A DNA stretch of 64,000 nt from Lunularia cruciata (GCA_948567375.1 OX419761.1:34324243-34388242); one strand, 5' to 3'; shown: positions 36,761-48,500, counted from the first letter of the stretch. Notes: generated by a model not told the origin, from the letters alone. Numbers and translations: made by a program.

Positions 36761-37483
36761 TTTTCAAGTTCAATTGTACAAGGAGTTTGCATAGACTTGG
36801 AAGAAGTCCACACATCCAATGCTGGTGAATGAGAGACCTGTCATCTTGACTCTTGCTGCCATACTAGTTGCATTTGCATTGGTAGAAGGTATAACAAGGA
36901 AAAGGAGATACATTCTCTCCACTTGATTGAGGAGTGGTTTCCAATGTGGGACTTCATTGCAAAGAAATATCTTGCCCACCAATGTATTTATCCTTCATGG
37001 AAACCATTTTCCTAGCTGCTTAGTTCCCTTGTCATTCTTAGGCAGCCCAAGATGGTAAATGGGCATTTTATTCTCCATGTGATCAAAAAGCTATTGGAAG
37101 TAGTAGAGAACTATGATTAGATGGAGCTTATGCTCCTTATAGTTGAGACCAAATTACATTCTTGTAGAAGCAATTGATATGATTGGATGAGTACAATCAT
37201 GTGGGTGGTACAAGATGAGTTTTGTAGGGTAGTTTTTGACCTATTTGTTCTTGGAAAGTGGACTTATGGGTCAATACAATGTCGCCTTCAAGTGCACTAA
37301 TACCTCAAATGTCTAGATCCCTCCATCTGCAATTGTGGAAGAGGATGACCATGTAGATGCTATAACTATGGAGGACAATATAGAGGGTGACCATATAGAT
37401 GATCATGCTAATGCTATAGCTATGGAAGAAGATATAGCAAATGACCATACAAATGATCACGAGAGTGAGTGGGATTTATGATT
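36760..37483 (+). pseudogene. Unidentified decayed ORF with acidic repeat at its end
   Basis: Plus-strand readings in shifting frames give NERPVILTLAAILVAFALVE and HLIEEWFPMWDFIAKKYLA, then at 37343-37483 an acidic stretch repeating DDH..AI.ME(E/D)(D/N)I two to three times before a stop. The consistent strand and protein-like composition suggest a former coding sequence. I cannot name the family. Confidence 0.35.
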
Positions 37484-38110
37484 GGGAGCTAATTGGGATC
37501 TATGAGGTGTCCTCTTTATAACTAAACTCTATATACATAATGAATGAACTTCAAATTTGCTCAACATCTCTTCTTGAGTAGTGATTTGATTGTTGATATA
37601 AGCTTTGAATGTATTTGTACACAGGTCTTTGTGTTCAACCTTTGTACTTGCACGATCCTATCTCCCATGAGCAGCCTCTAGAGGATACCATTTCTCATGA
37701 TTAGCCTTTTGAGAATGCCTTCTCTCATGTGTAGCCATTAGAGGGCGAGGCCTCACTCCTTGTTTAATCTTTCCAAGATGGGGTAAGAAGAAGAGTAGAC
37801 TAGAGAGAGCTACTTGGAGAGAGTGAAGTAAGAGAGAGAGAGGTGGATTTAGTTAAGAAAGAGGTAGTTATTTTGGCAAGAGAGCATAATTTGGCCCAAT
37901 AAGAGGATCACTAGCAAGTCAAGCAAGGACTAAGGCTGAGCAATTAGTTGAGTTAGATACATTGTGTGTAGCAAGGGAGGTTAGGGAGGATGAACTACTT
38001 GTTTTAGAGGAGTTTTATTGGAGGGAGCTTGGTATCACATGCAATCTATTAAAGGAGGTACAAAGGAGACATGAGGAATGTGAAGGTATAGAGAAGAGGA
38101 TATGCATGGA

Positions 38111-38275
38111 GACTCAAATAGACATTATACCTAGCCCCACCCATGGGACTTAAACAAAAAATATCCCTAGTATCATCCATGGGACACAAATTGACATTAT
38201 ATCTTGCATAACCCATGGGATATATACTCAAATGGACATGATACCTAACATCAACCATGGGACATATGAAAAGCC
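38111..38275. repeat. Degenerate minisatellite, about 45-bp unit, about four copies
   Basis: The words ACATTATACCTAG, CCCATGGGAC and ATATAC-like recur about every 45 bp (CCATGGGA near 38139, 38180, 38213 and 38256). Confidence 0.6.
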
Positions 38276-38734
38276 TCATTTTCATGGCATGCCTCAAGAG
38301 GAGCCTAGAGTGATGACCCGAGGTAGTGACATTATTCCATGGAGACCCAGACTACCAAATGACTTGGCCTCCTCCCTCTTTTACTTATACGTAGGATGAG
38401 GGCAGGTGGTTTGAGGAGAAGAGGATGGCACTATTGGATGAGATTAGTAGAATTATTCTTTTGAAGAAGAACATGACATAATCTAGGCACATTTATTCCA
38501 TGCATTATCTATTGTGAGGTTTTGAGGATAAGAGAAACACAAGAGAAGAAGCACAAGGTTTAATTCCTCAATACTCTGATGTCCCAAGAGAGCACCTTGT
38601 CTTTATTATATAGCAAATAAGATCTCCTCAAAGGGAGTTACATCCTTAGATTAGATACATGGATTGGTGACATGTGAATCCTTGTCCTATTTTGTTGATC
38701 AAACAAGTTTGACCAAAGGGAATCTTTGGGGAAT

Positions 38735-39399
38735 TGTTGTGCATATATACATTTTGCTACATAATGTACATTACTGTCAACATCATACACTATAGAAGCA
38801 AAACTTACACATAAGTCATACATAGACTCTAAAGTGCCACAATAATCAGATTGATTACAACCCTTGACTCAACTCAGCTCAAATTAGTACTTGATCTCTC
38901 ACTCTATAAATTGCCAACAACTGGGTATTGATTACAATCAAGTCACATCCACTCTAGCTAAGAGAATCTAGGTGAAGCTCACCAGCCTCTATCCACCATA
39001 GCCAAGAACTTGAAGGCTCAACATCAAAGAAGTGAGTTCTTTAAAGCTACACTTCAAAAGCATACTCTTGGACTGAAGCTAGGTCTGGAACCCTAATGGT
39101 CTATGGACAACACACTCAATGGTGCAAATGGTGCAAAGTGATGGTGTGTTCTACCGTGAAGTTGATACCCCAAACACAAAATTTGACCATTGGAAAGTAG
39201 TCTATGGGAAATTGTTGAAATACCTCTAACTACTATCACTGCAACTCCAATGTTTGAGCAATCTAGATGTGACATTACAAATGGCATGACAACTATAGTG
39301 CGTATATACATTGTTACACAACATACATTGTTGTCAATATCATACACTTTAGAAACACAACTCACACATAAGTCATACATAGACTCTAAAGTGCCACAA
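38735..39399 (-). repeat. C1 3' terminal array A-B-A
   Basis: Outer A 38735-38842 (108 bp), B 38843-39291 (449 bp), inner A 39294-39399 (106 bp). The A copies end GTGCCACAA on the plus strand. The inner A abuts the decayed PPT (39400-39411). The same array is found in C2, so it belongs to the element rather than to one accident. Confidence 0.85.
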
Positions 39400-39573
39400 T
39401 TGCCTCCTAGCTGGTGGTTAGGTCCCTCTAACTCTAGATAACTATCTACTCCAAATATATGGTATACTTTATAATGGGCAAACATCATAAGGCCAGGTGC
39501 TATGGACCCCCATCGTTAGTTACCTGTTTGCAATCTATACCATAATTAGCTATAGGTCAAGTACATCTAGGAC

Positions 39574-39725
39574 ATAACCATTGTCCTTGAGGAATCACCG
39601 TGAGGGGAGGAGTCATACATGCCATATGCCATCCTCTCAAATAGCTATCACACACTAACATAGTAGCAGCTCCACCAGAAGAGCCATATAGCATACACCT
39701 CAAGCCTACACGTACAAGTGCCAAG
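39574..39725 (-). pseudogene. C1 PHD finger remnant
   Basis: Minus-strand reading matches the C2 PHD finger, including GWHMACMTPPL and QWLCPRC. Two zinc ligands are lost: CMLC reads CMLY and CDSC reads CDSY, both TGY-to-TAT changes. It is joined directly to RT sequence by the deletion at 39725/39726. Confidence 0.8.
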
Positions 39726-40471
39726 CACCAAGTCCTCCGGAGTAGATAGTGTGACCCAAATACTCAACCTACTCATGGAAGAACCTACACTTCCTAAGAT
39801 GTAATTTGAGTCCATGAGATCTCAACCTCTCAAACACTTCCAACAATTATCACTCATGCTCCTCCATAGTTGCTATAGACCAAAATGTCATCAATATAGC
39901 ACTGAGCAAAATCCAATCTAGCTAGGATCCTATCTATGAACCTTTGGAACTCAATAGGACCATTATTTAACCCAAACAGCAAGAACCTCCACTGATATAA
40001 CACATCCTTACCGTGAGGACCAATAGCCCAAAATGTTGTCTTGGACTTATCATCCTCCCTGATTGGCAATTGATTATATCTTGCTCAAAGATCCAAAGTA
40101 CTAAAGACCTTTGCATGCCCAATCACATCAAAAATCTCCTCTAGTGTAGGCATGTCATACCAATCAGCCCTAATCTATCAGTTGATAGGATGGTAATCTC
40201 TACACATCTGCCTATTTGTGTAGTTGCCATGCATATCCTTCTTGGCTAGCATCACTGAAGCTGATGCATACTGTCTATGTGAGATCTCTACCAAACCAGC
40301 CTCAAAAAGGTCTTTACTCCGGCTATGAATCAATATCCTCTCCATGTCACTATAGCAATAAGGACATTGGAAAATTGGTGCATCTTTAGTCAGCTCAATC
40401 TGTATACTAGGTCCATTTAAAGCACCCAAATCCTTCATATTAAAGCCAAAACAACTCGTGTAGCTCCTCAA
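39726..40471 (-). pseudogene. pol: C1 reverse transcriptase, truncated and broken
   Basis: 39854-40069 encodes KSKTTFWAIGPHGKDVLYQW and CYIDDILVYS (the catalytic YIDD box is kept). 40178-40471 gives the upstream part with MKDLGAL and the MCRDYHPIN segment. Stops include a TAG at 40175-40177 also found in C2 (49920-49922). The C-terminal part of RT and all of RNase H and integrase are missing. Confidence 0.85.
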
Positions 40472-40580
40472 GAACCTCCAAACTTTCTATCTTTCCTCTC
40501 TTGTAAGCTTGGGTCCAAGATCTGGCTCCCAAGTATCCTTTGTAATTATTGTAGGAGTGGAAGATGTACTGATTGGCTGC

Positions 40581-40583
40581 TAC
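40581..40583 (-). other. TAG codon in a readthrough-type context between methyltransferase and RT (C1)
   Basis: Minus strand reads GTG TAG CAG CCA, matching the UAG-CAR-YYA context of tobamovirus-type leaky stops. The same codon and context occur in C2 at 50325-50327. Confidence 0.45.
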
Positions 40584-40839
40584 ACTGGGCTCTTGGGAGC
40601 AATAGTATCATGCTCCCAACCACTAGAGGTTCCAACCTCTATGTGAAAAACTCCCTCCACTTTGGCTACAAGCTCCACACGCCTCTAGCTGCATCCCAAG
40701 TGGACCAAGGGTGTAATCCAAGTAGCACACGCTCACTTGGATGGACTCCAAGTAGACCACTCTTCCTAGTAGCTATTGGTTGTATCCCAAGAATACCATG
40801 TCCACTCGGTCCATTGCCCCTAGTATGTGCCTGAATTGT

Positions 40840-41840
40840 CTTGATATGCGCAAGGCTCACAAGTGTCTGAGTGGTGATGCCTATCAAGTGCATCCTATAC
40901 TGCTCTGCCAAACCAAGGCTCACAATCTAGGTCAAACAGTTTAGGTCCATAGCTTGACCTAACACTTGACCCTTGGATGCCTCTAACATTGCTGGAACAA
41001 TGGTAATACCGGTGCCTACTCTCTCTCATCGGCATTGGGCTCCACCAATTGCTATAACTGTATGTCCCAAACAAGTCCAAGTCCTCCCTCTCAAAAAGCA
41101 TGAGAGCTCGGGAAACTCATAAGTGTGGTAAAAGTAGCTCTAGGTTGTCCAACTAGGTTCACCACTACTATAGGTGACCTATCAGCTATACCACCATCTG
41201 AGAATCACAACCCACATCCAAGATGTTGTCGATAAGGATGTGGTCTAGTTGCTGAATCCCATCATATGCACATTGTAAAATCTCTCTAGGTAAGAGGTTT
41301 GTCTACCAAAGATGAAGACAATGAGCTTGTGATCCTACTTTGGCTGCATCCAATAGTATAGTAGGTCACATCCAAGAATGGATATGATGTGTACTTGCCG
41401 CCACTCTGGTGCAAGAATCACCCATCAAAGAGATGTTCTCCAAAAGGTAAGCTGGAGAAATAGATTGATGAACCTAGATATGTTGTAGTATCCGTAACAT
41501 CTCCCAAAACACACCAAAACAAGGATCCTGAAGACCCAAACCTCATACCAGCACGTGTATGTCCTTGACATGGCCATCCAAAAATCACCAAGTGAATAGG
41601 CCCATGTCTCTCCAAATCATGCGCCCTCCGTAAGGAAATGTCTTATGGTAACATTTGACTATTGACATTGGTAGTAACTCATGATACCGATAGGCCAAGT
41701 GTGCAACATGATATAGAGAGACTTGCTTAGCAGTCTCATCTCTCTCTACATACAAGTACCTCTATACTTGTGTGGGTATATGAGTACACCTGTAAGACTG
41801 CAACTAGTCTAGTGCTAATCCCACCAAACAACTCCAATAG
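40840..41840 (-). pseudogene. C1 DNMT3-like cytosine methyltransferase, broken
   Basis: Matches the C2 methyltransferase along its length: CLLELFGGIS (motif I, near 41822-41840), HGPIHLVIFGWPCQGHTRAG (motif IV, catalytic PCQ at 41565-41573), and ENI/ENV and HRLRL-type segments further on. A one-base difference after TRAG puts the following text out of frame compared with C2. C1 lacks the extra G that shifts the C2 frame at 51214-51216, and it keeps a Tyr codon where C2 has TAA at 51024. So C1 and C2 were damaged independently and their ancestor probably had an open domain. Confidence 0.88.
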
Positions 41841-42900
41841 ACATATTCCCTCTATTGGATATTGCCAAGCAATGAGTGTGGTATCTAGAGGTGTCAAGGT
41901 AATCAACTCTAGAGGCTCATCCTCACACTCATCTCTTGGTGGTACAAAGGCTCCACTCCAAGCCTGCTGCACCAACCAATCTGCATATTGCTGCAATGCT
42001 TCCTCTGAACTCCAAAATGGAACATCCAAGGTGGATGGAATAATTCCACTCGTACTCCAAATCCGAGTGATTTCCTTTGGTATTGGAGTATACCCTACAT
42101 GGGCATTCCCTTCTAATAAATCACCAGGCCAAGTAACTACACCACTAAAAACTGAAATTGATGCTACCATGGTCTGAGACTGTAGTGAGCCAAGACTACC
42201 ACTACTAAAGCATACTGGTAGACGACATACTCATCCCTCACCAGACTGCCAATCTGGTCTATAGGAGGCTATCTCCTCCCAATAGTCAATACTGAAACCC
42301 ATGGGATACAACATTGCTTCTCCAACTAGCACATCATATGACGCAACTATTGTCGCAATAGCTTGAGCTCTCATCACCAAGCTATCAATCGGATGACTAG
42401 GCTGAACCTAGACAAACAAGCTTTCCATGTGTGATGTATTGTGTTGAACCACCACCTATTGATGTCTGGATTTGAAATGGACACCTCTCCTCATTGGTCT
42501 TTTGTAACTCCAGACCAACTATTGCAGCCTTCCCTAACATAAGAGGCTACACACCAAAGTCTAACAAGACTCTTTGTGGTAAAGACTCTTTGTAGACCTT
42601 CACTAAAGGTCCTACCAAGTAGAAAATCCCCCTCTGGTTATCTAATAGGACAACACCAAGTGTGAACCGTGCTTTCTCAAAGGCTGGTCTAGCTGGCAAC
42701 TCCTCAAGTCTTGCCATTGCTACCTGCCATAAACCACTGGTCGCTGAATGGATCCCATGCTCCTTAACCAAATTAGCTCCACTATCAACCACCTCTACTC
42801 TTATAATAGGAATTGCATCATCCCTACTCTCACAAAGTATGGGAGCCAACTAGAACACTTAGGCTAGGTCAACTCACAATGTAAACATGTCATTGGCTGA
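41840..42900 (-). pseudogene. pol: C1 protease region, broken
   Basis: 42547-42849 reads TRASE-type text ending QRVLLDFGV, aligned with RVLLDSGAQPL in C2. The catalytic D-S-G therefore reads D-F-G (Ser lost). The part up to 41840 (41736-42170) leads into the methyltransferase as in C2. Confidence 0.8.
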
Positions 42901-42999
42901 AAACAAAAGGCACCGCATAATCAGTTGAGCCGCCTCCAACATTGTGGTCTACTAAGTCTATGTAGTAGTAGGTGGTTGACTAGTAGGTAGTCCATCATG

Positions 43000-44720
43000 C
43001 ACCACCTACTACACTTGCATTGGGACGTCTAGGAGCCATGGATATCATTCTGTAATGCCTTAGATAGCGTGAAAGATTGGGGAAATTTGACCTATCTCCC
43101 AAACTCTCCTCTCTGTGGGTCTAACTCCACTAATGCTCCTCTAGGCTCTGGACAAGTACTTCACTCCTAGTCATAGCTATAGATGCATCCACCTGTGCTG
43201 CTCTGCACATGAAGTCCAAAGCATCTTTATCACCAGCATATGAGGTGGAAGCCTTAGCACCCAAATCTGATCTCCTCTAAGCAATGGCCATACTAGCTAA
43301 TCTCTGGTCCAACTACTCAATCCGAGTAGCCATAGTTGTATTAGAAGTAAGGGCAGGTACTGCACCCCTACCCTACCACCACCTCTACCACCTCATCCTT
43401 TGTGAGTTGGAGCTCCTTTGCTACCTGCCATAATAGCCTTACCACTCCGTAATTCCGGGTGTAGGTCAAAGCACTGGTCACTAGTGTGACCAAATTTGTG
43501 GCAATGCTCACACTGCCTCTATGTTGGCTGTGATGCACCAAAGGTATCAGGTCCACTGCCCTGAGTACACCCTTTCCTATGGTGAGGTCCACCACAAGTC
43601 CAACAAGAAACACTATCACTCATTGGTTGTTGCTAACCTGAAAAGGAAGGTAAGGGTCTAAGTATAGTAGGCCCTCCACTCACTCCATAGGATCTGGGTT
43701 GTCCACCCTGTCCTCAAAAACCAACTGGGCGTGGTGCACTCTACCGCACTCTAGAAGAAGTAACAATTGTGGATGAGGTCTACCTACCAAATCCAGATGT
43801 CACCACTCTCTCTTCTACCATATTGAGCTCAATACGCTTAGCCAAACCAAAGACCACTACCAAAGTAGGCAAAGTAACATGTAACAATGTAACATGATGA
43901 ACTTTATGTCACAACTCCTTGTCCAGTATCCCATACCAAAATTGGACTGCCTAGGCCTCAATAACTCACTGAGTGAAATTGATCAGCCACCTCATGCAAG
44001 TGTATGCCTTGCATGACTACTGCTCTTTCCACCCTTCTATTGGAAATCCTACAAGCTCCTTGGCTTGTCAGTCCACTCTCCTTAGTAGTTCTACCTCAAA
44101 CACTACAAGAACTCCACCATGAGGTTCAACCCCGGTACCACACCACCTCCTACAATGGTACCTCCACGCTACCTCCAACTAGTGCATCTCTACTAGCTCC
44201 ACCAACACTACTCGAGCTAGAACTCATGAGTATAATTGATCTACTCTTGGCAATCGAGCTTGAAGTAATAGAGATATAGTTCAGAGACCAATATTTTCTC
44301 CATAACTCAATCTCCTCCCAATGAGCTCTCCTGAACTCATGGTAGTCATCCATTGGCGTACTCTCCAAATGTTGGAACAACCTTTTCCATGCCATGAAGG
44401 GTGTAAACAAAGTCGGGTGCCGCATCTACTGTAGATCACACCAACTATTGAACTCTTGAATAAAGTCATTTAACTCAATGGTATCCACTATACCAAATTA
44501 ACGCCTAGGGCTTTTGGAGACCCCATAAATCTTGTCCATGTTCCACAACAACGGTGCAGACACGCCAAGTGCACTCTCAACTAAATCAACTCTTGTGTCA
44601 AACTCCAACTTAGAGTCAATTTCCTTCTTTATTGGGACCTGAGATACAAGTTGATACTAAGCACCACTCCAAGTAAACCCATTCTGTATTGTAGGACTAA
44701 CTCCTCTGGAATCCCCAAAG
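43000..44720 (-). pseudogene. gag: C1 gag, broken
   Basis: 44150-44469 encodes MRHPTLFTPFMAWKRLFQHL and WRKYWSLNYISITSS, matching the C2 gag. 43368-43619 covers the zinc-knuckle and linker region, but in a shifted frame. The TGA at the gag-protease boundary (43393-43395) is shared with C2 (53155-53157). Confidence 0.8.
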
Positions 44721-46132
44721 AACTCCGTCATGACAAAGTAACCGCAATTGCAACCGCAAACCACAACTGCAAGTACTCCAACAAGTGCTAACACCACCAA
44801 GTGCCAACACCAACTGAGCACCACCAAGTGCTAGTACCCACGGAACACTACCCGTTAATGTAACTCTAACTGAGATCACTACACTAGGGGAAAATGTGAC
44901 CTGTAACCTACCATCACAACATGCACTCTCACGATCTGCAGGTCATCACTTCCTGCATCATCGAAGAGAAACAAAGCTAGTTTAACTGGTCATCACTCCA
45001 TCCTCACTATTGAGAGTACACCATAGCACCAAATTCAAGGCACCTCACACAAATGTGGTGCACAGAGGCTCTAAATTCAAGGCACCTCACACAAACGTGG
45101 TGCACAAATAGGAAGCTAAGAATGGAAGAGGTCCAATCACAAGAAATCTAAATGAAAACCCTCCATCTCATAAAGCAACAAGGGATTGACTCTACCACCA
45201 TTTGGCATTTGACATAAGAGAAGTTTGTATCTATGTCCTAAGCTACTAGGATCATCAAGAATATGATCAAATTGTCTCTCTTAGCCAAAGCTACAAGTGT
45301 ATAGATAACAATAACATGGTCATTAAGACAACAAGTGAAGGTGGACCAGTTGGCTAGGGCACCAATCTAGGAACAAGAGATCTAGGGATCAAACCTTATT
45401 GCGTACAATCTAGTAGGATGGGCAGATTTTGCCAAAAAATGACCAAGATCTACTCTAAACTAGCTAGCCTCACGTTAGCAAGCTGGCCCTTCTAGGCCTT
45501 CGTAGTCTCTCATAACCCACAACCCTATGCCTCTAATTTCCAAAATTCAGCCAAATGAGGCTTTTCTTCTTGCCACTTCGAACCCTCTCCAAATCTGGCA
45601 AAACTCTTCCAAATTTGCAAAACTCCTCTAAACTTGTGAAACTCCTCTCAATCTGGCCAACTAGCAAAACTCCTCCAAATCTGGCCAAAATTTGACATAA
45701 ACTCCAGCAAAAATCTGACGTAAAATTTGACATAAACCCTAAATTTGGTTAACCGCCAAATCCTCCGCTAACTCTTCACTTGAGCTAAATTGAAAATGAG
45801 TTTCTCCAAATCATAAATTCACAAGGGTTGGTACCTTACTCCACATTCAATTTCACTTTCTGAACCCAAATCGCAACAAATTGGCCATGCTTTCACCTCT
45901 AGAGCTCAAAATCACAAGCATTGCTCAAAATTTGCTTCTTCTTTGCTCAAAACTTGGCTAGTGCTTCTGCACACCATTTGCCTTACGACCAAATCTGGAT
46001 CAAGCAACAAGCTTATGCACACTAGGGAAAATTGAACTTCAATCGAGCTATCAAGAATCCACCAAGCTTGGAGAAAGCACCAACACTCAAAGTTCTTGCA
46101 CCCAATTTCCTCCTGACTTGACTTCTTTGATG
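44720..46132 (-). other. C1 untranslated leader
   Basis: About 1.4 kb between the 5' terminal repeat and gag, with no ORF. It contains a tandem duplication of about 40 bp near 45031-45115 (TTCAAGGCACCTCACACAAA twice) that is single in C2, and AAACTCCTCCAAAT-type simple repeats. No convincing PBS could be placed. Confidence 0.6.
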
Positions 46133-46383
46133 TAATTAGATTGTTTACAACTCTTGACTCAACTCAACTCTGATCAATACTTGATCTATCACTCTATAAA
46201 CTGCAAACAATTGGGCATTGATTGCAATCAAGCCACATCCACTCTAGCTAAGAGAATCCACATGATGCTCATCGGCCTTTGTCCACCATAACCAAGAACT
46301 CGAAGGCTCAACATCAAAGAAGTGAGCTCTCTAGAGTTGCACTTCAAAAGTATACCCTTGGACTTGAGCTAGGTCTGGAACCC
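46133..46383 (-). repeat. C1 5' terminal repeat B, first part (cut by C2)
   Basis: B repeat starting TAATTAGATTG at 46133. It stops at GGAACCC where C2 begins; the remainder is at 56260-56462, where the same decayed style of sequence resumes. Confidence 0.85.
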
Positions 46384-46489
46384 TGTCGTGCGTATACACA
46401 TCGCTACACAACATACATCGCTGTCAACATCATACACTATAGAAGCACAACTCACACATAAGTCATACATAGACTCTAAAGTGCCACAA
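46384..46489 (-). repeat. C2 outer repeat A (106 bp)
   Basis: From TGTCGTGCGTATAC to GTGCCACAA. It differs from the inner A (46941-47046) at one site only. The CpGs are intact, unlike those of the adjoining C1 repeat, which marks the C1/C2 boundary. Confidence 0.9.
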
Positions 46490-46938
46490 TAATCAGATTG
46501 CTTAACAGTCTCCACTCAACTCAACTCAGATCAGTACTTGATCTGTCACTCTATAAACTGCCAACAACTGGGCACTGATTACAGTCAAGCCACACCCACT
46601 CAAGCATAGAGAATCCAAGTGACGCTCGCCGGCCTCTGTCCACCATAGCCAGGAACTCGAAGGCTCAACATCAGAGAAGTGAGCTCTCTGGAGCTCACTT
46701 CGAAACTATACCCCCTGGACTCGAGCTAGCCCTGAAACCGTAACGGTCCCGCTGACGGCACACTCGACGGTGCAAATGGTGCAAAGTGACGGTGGGCTCC
46801 ACCGTGAAGTTAGTACCCCGAACACAAAATTAGACTGTCAAAAAGTAGTCCCTAAGAAACTGCTAGAATAACTCTAACTACCATCATTGGAACTCCAGTG
46901 TCCGAGCAGCTAGATGCGGAACTACAAATGGCGTGACA
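46490..46938 (-). repeat. C2 repeat B, 3' copy (449 bp)
   Basis: From TAATCAGATTG to GGCGTGACA. Matches the 5' copy at 55821-56259. It is followed by GC and the inner A, forming a 10-bp palindrome at 46935-46944. Confidence 0.9.
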
Positions 46939-46940
46939 GC

Positions 46941-47046
46941 TGTCGTGCGTATACACATCGCTACACAACATACATCGTTGTCAACATCATACACTATAGA
47001 AGCACAACTCACACATAAGTCATACATAGACTCTAAAGTGCCACAA
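46941..47046 (-). repeat. C2 inner repeat A (106 bp)
   Basis: Lies directly against the PPT. By the usual PPT rule, U3 would begin here, making A plus B the conventional LTR (46490-47046). The 5' end of the element, however, carries B alone. Confidence 0.9.
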
Positions 47047-47057
47047 TCGCCCCCCTA
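47047..47057 (-). other. C2 polypurine tract
   Basis: Sense strand TAGGGGGGCGA immediately before repeat A (TTGTGGCAC...). Confidence 0.7.
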
Positions 47058-47214
47058 GCTGGCGGTTAGGTCCCTCTAACTCCAGATAGCCATCTACTCT
47101 AAGTATATGGTATACCCTCTAATGGGCAAAGATCAGGAGGCCGGGTGCTATGGAGCCCCATCGTTAGTCGCCTGTCTGCAATCTATACCATATAAAGAAT
47201 GAACTAGCTATAGG

Positions 47215-47514
47215 TCAAGTACATCTAGGACATAACCATTGTCCCTGAGGAACCACCGTGAGGGGAGGAGTCATACATGCCATATGCCATCCTCTCAAAC
47301 AGCTATCACACACTAACATAGTAGCAGCTCCACCAGAAAAGCCACATAACATACATCTCAAGCCTGCACGTACAAGTGCCAAGCTTGGGTCCATAGTACC
47401 ATCAATGTTTGGAAGGTGGCATGGCGCACAATTGCGCACATGATCCTTCCAAACAACACCATCATGTCCTTCTAACACAAGGACTCCAGATGGCAAAACC
47501 TCATGCACTCTCAA
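47215..47514 (-). CDS. C2 pol C-terminus with PHD finger
   Basis: 99 codons ending at a TGA (47215-47217). After a GVLVLEGHDGVV and NCAPCHLPN stretch typical of the end of some green-lineage Ty3 integrases comes a C4HC3 zinc finger: CMLC, CDSC, GWHMAC and CPRC, with TPPL and the Trp two residues before CPRC (QWLCPRC). This spacing is the PHD finger, a module that reads the histone H3 tail. All eight ligands are present. It takes the place that the chromodomain holds in the other family here, so it probably guides integration (inference). It is in a different frame from the integrase piece upstream, with a stop and at least one frame change between (47515-47798). Confidence 0.85.
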   Translation of the reverse strand: MRVHEVLPSGVLVLEGHDGVVWKDHVRNCAPCHLPNIDGTMDPSLALVRAGLRCMLCGFSGGAATMLVCDSCLRGWHMACMTPPLTVVPQGQWLCPRCT

Positions 47515-47798
47515 GATAGTGCGGCCTGTAGAAACATCAAGTGTCGTCGGTACTGTCTGCTATAGATATACATAGTCGCCTGGATGAAATCGACGGATTG
47601 AGGGTCTATAACCTCCTCCTCGAATGGTAGCATAGCGTAAAGTATCTCTATGCTGAGCAATTGCCAAGTTCTCAAAGGCCATCGGCATCACTCTCCGAAA
47701 GATCTCTGCCCGTTGAGAACATGCGCTCATCCATTGGGGTCATCCAAGTCCAAAACTACAGTAGCATCTCGACGAATGGCTACAGGTAAATCTGGATC

Positions 47799-48500
47799 TC
47801 ATCCATAGAGTAGAAAATATGGAGAGAAGGATGCTAAGGAGGCTTGCCGGCTGAACCAATAGCCCATGGCCAACCAAGGTAACTGGAGATCCCAATCTCC
47901 CAAGTGGCCTCTCTGCAAACCATACTTTCGCAATCCTCTCTTCACCGTCTGAATCACTTTCTCTGCTAAGCCATCTGCCTCAGGGTGATCTCGGGATGTA
48001 GTACGATGATCAATCAAAGCCTTGTCACACAAGACCTGAAACTCTCCCAAGAACTCTGTACCCTGATCAGTCAAAACCTCAGCTGGTGCACCAAAATGAC
48101 TAAGAACTTGATCCAGGAACGAGTAAGCTGTCCCTTCACTAGACCTGTCAGGAAGTGCCACCAACTCAATCCACTTGGAGAAGTGCTCCACCATCACCAA
48201 AACATACCGATGATGTCTCACAGTCAGCGGTAAAGGTCCGGTGAAGTCCAAACTCCAACGGTAACCCAATCCCATGATAGGTAATGGGTGTAACTGTGGC
48301 GTAGGAGCATTGAATGATGCTCTAACTCGGTCACAAACCACACATCTGGCAACAAACTACTGTACCTCGGTCTGCATACCGCGCCACCAATAATGACTTT
48401 GGAGTAAGCTATATGTACGCTTTACTCCAAAATGTCCTAGCTCCTCATGAGCATGACGGACTAACTGTGGTCTCTGTGATGGAAGTGGTACTACTCGCAC
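47799..48500 (-). pseudogene. pol: C2 integrase (DDE core with zinc-binding region), interrupted
   Basis: The zinc-binding region (AHEELGHFGVKRT then, past a stop, CVVCDRV) is followed by the core at 47799-48341: SLDFTGPL (first Asp), LTDQGTEF (second Asp) and HPEADGLAEKVIQ (Glu). I count 34 residues between the second Asp and the Glu, one fewer than the usual 35. A TAG near 48357 separates the zinc region from the core and another stop ends the core piece. Ty3/gypsy type; it inserts the cDNA into the genome. Confidence 0.88.

Larger units (their letters stand above)
38735..46383 (-). mobile_element. Element C1: old methyltransferase-carrying Ty3/gypsy retrotransposon, main part
   Basis: Minus-strand element of about 7.85 kb that continues at 56260-56462 beyond the nested copy C2. 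Left to right on the plus strand: repeat A (38735-38842), B (38843-39291), A (39294-39399), PHD remnant, RT, methyltransferase, protease, gag, leader, then the B repeat cut by C2 at 46383/46384. Compared with C2, about 2.1 kb covering the start of RT, RNase H and integrase is deleted at 39725/39726. Most differences from C2 are C-to-T or G-to-A, as expected for a methylated, ageing copy. Its right end (56462, GGCGTGACA) is the same as that of C2. Confidence 0.9.

Noticed and set aside
46384-47046. A-B-A array as a solo LTR beside another LTR
   Set aside because: The same array occurs at the same place in C1 and ends at a position that fits the insertion boundary of C2; the outer A belongs to C2, not to C1, by its intact CpGs.
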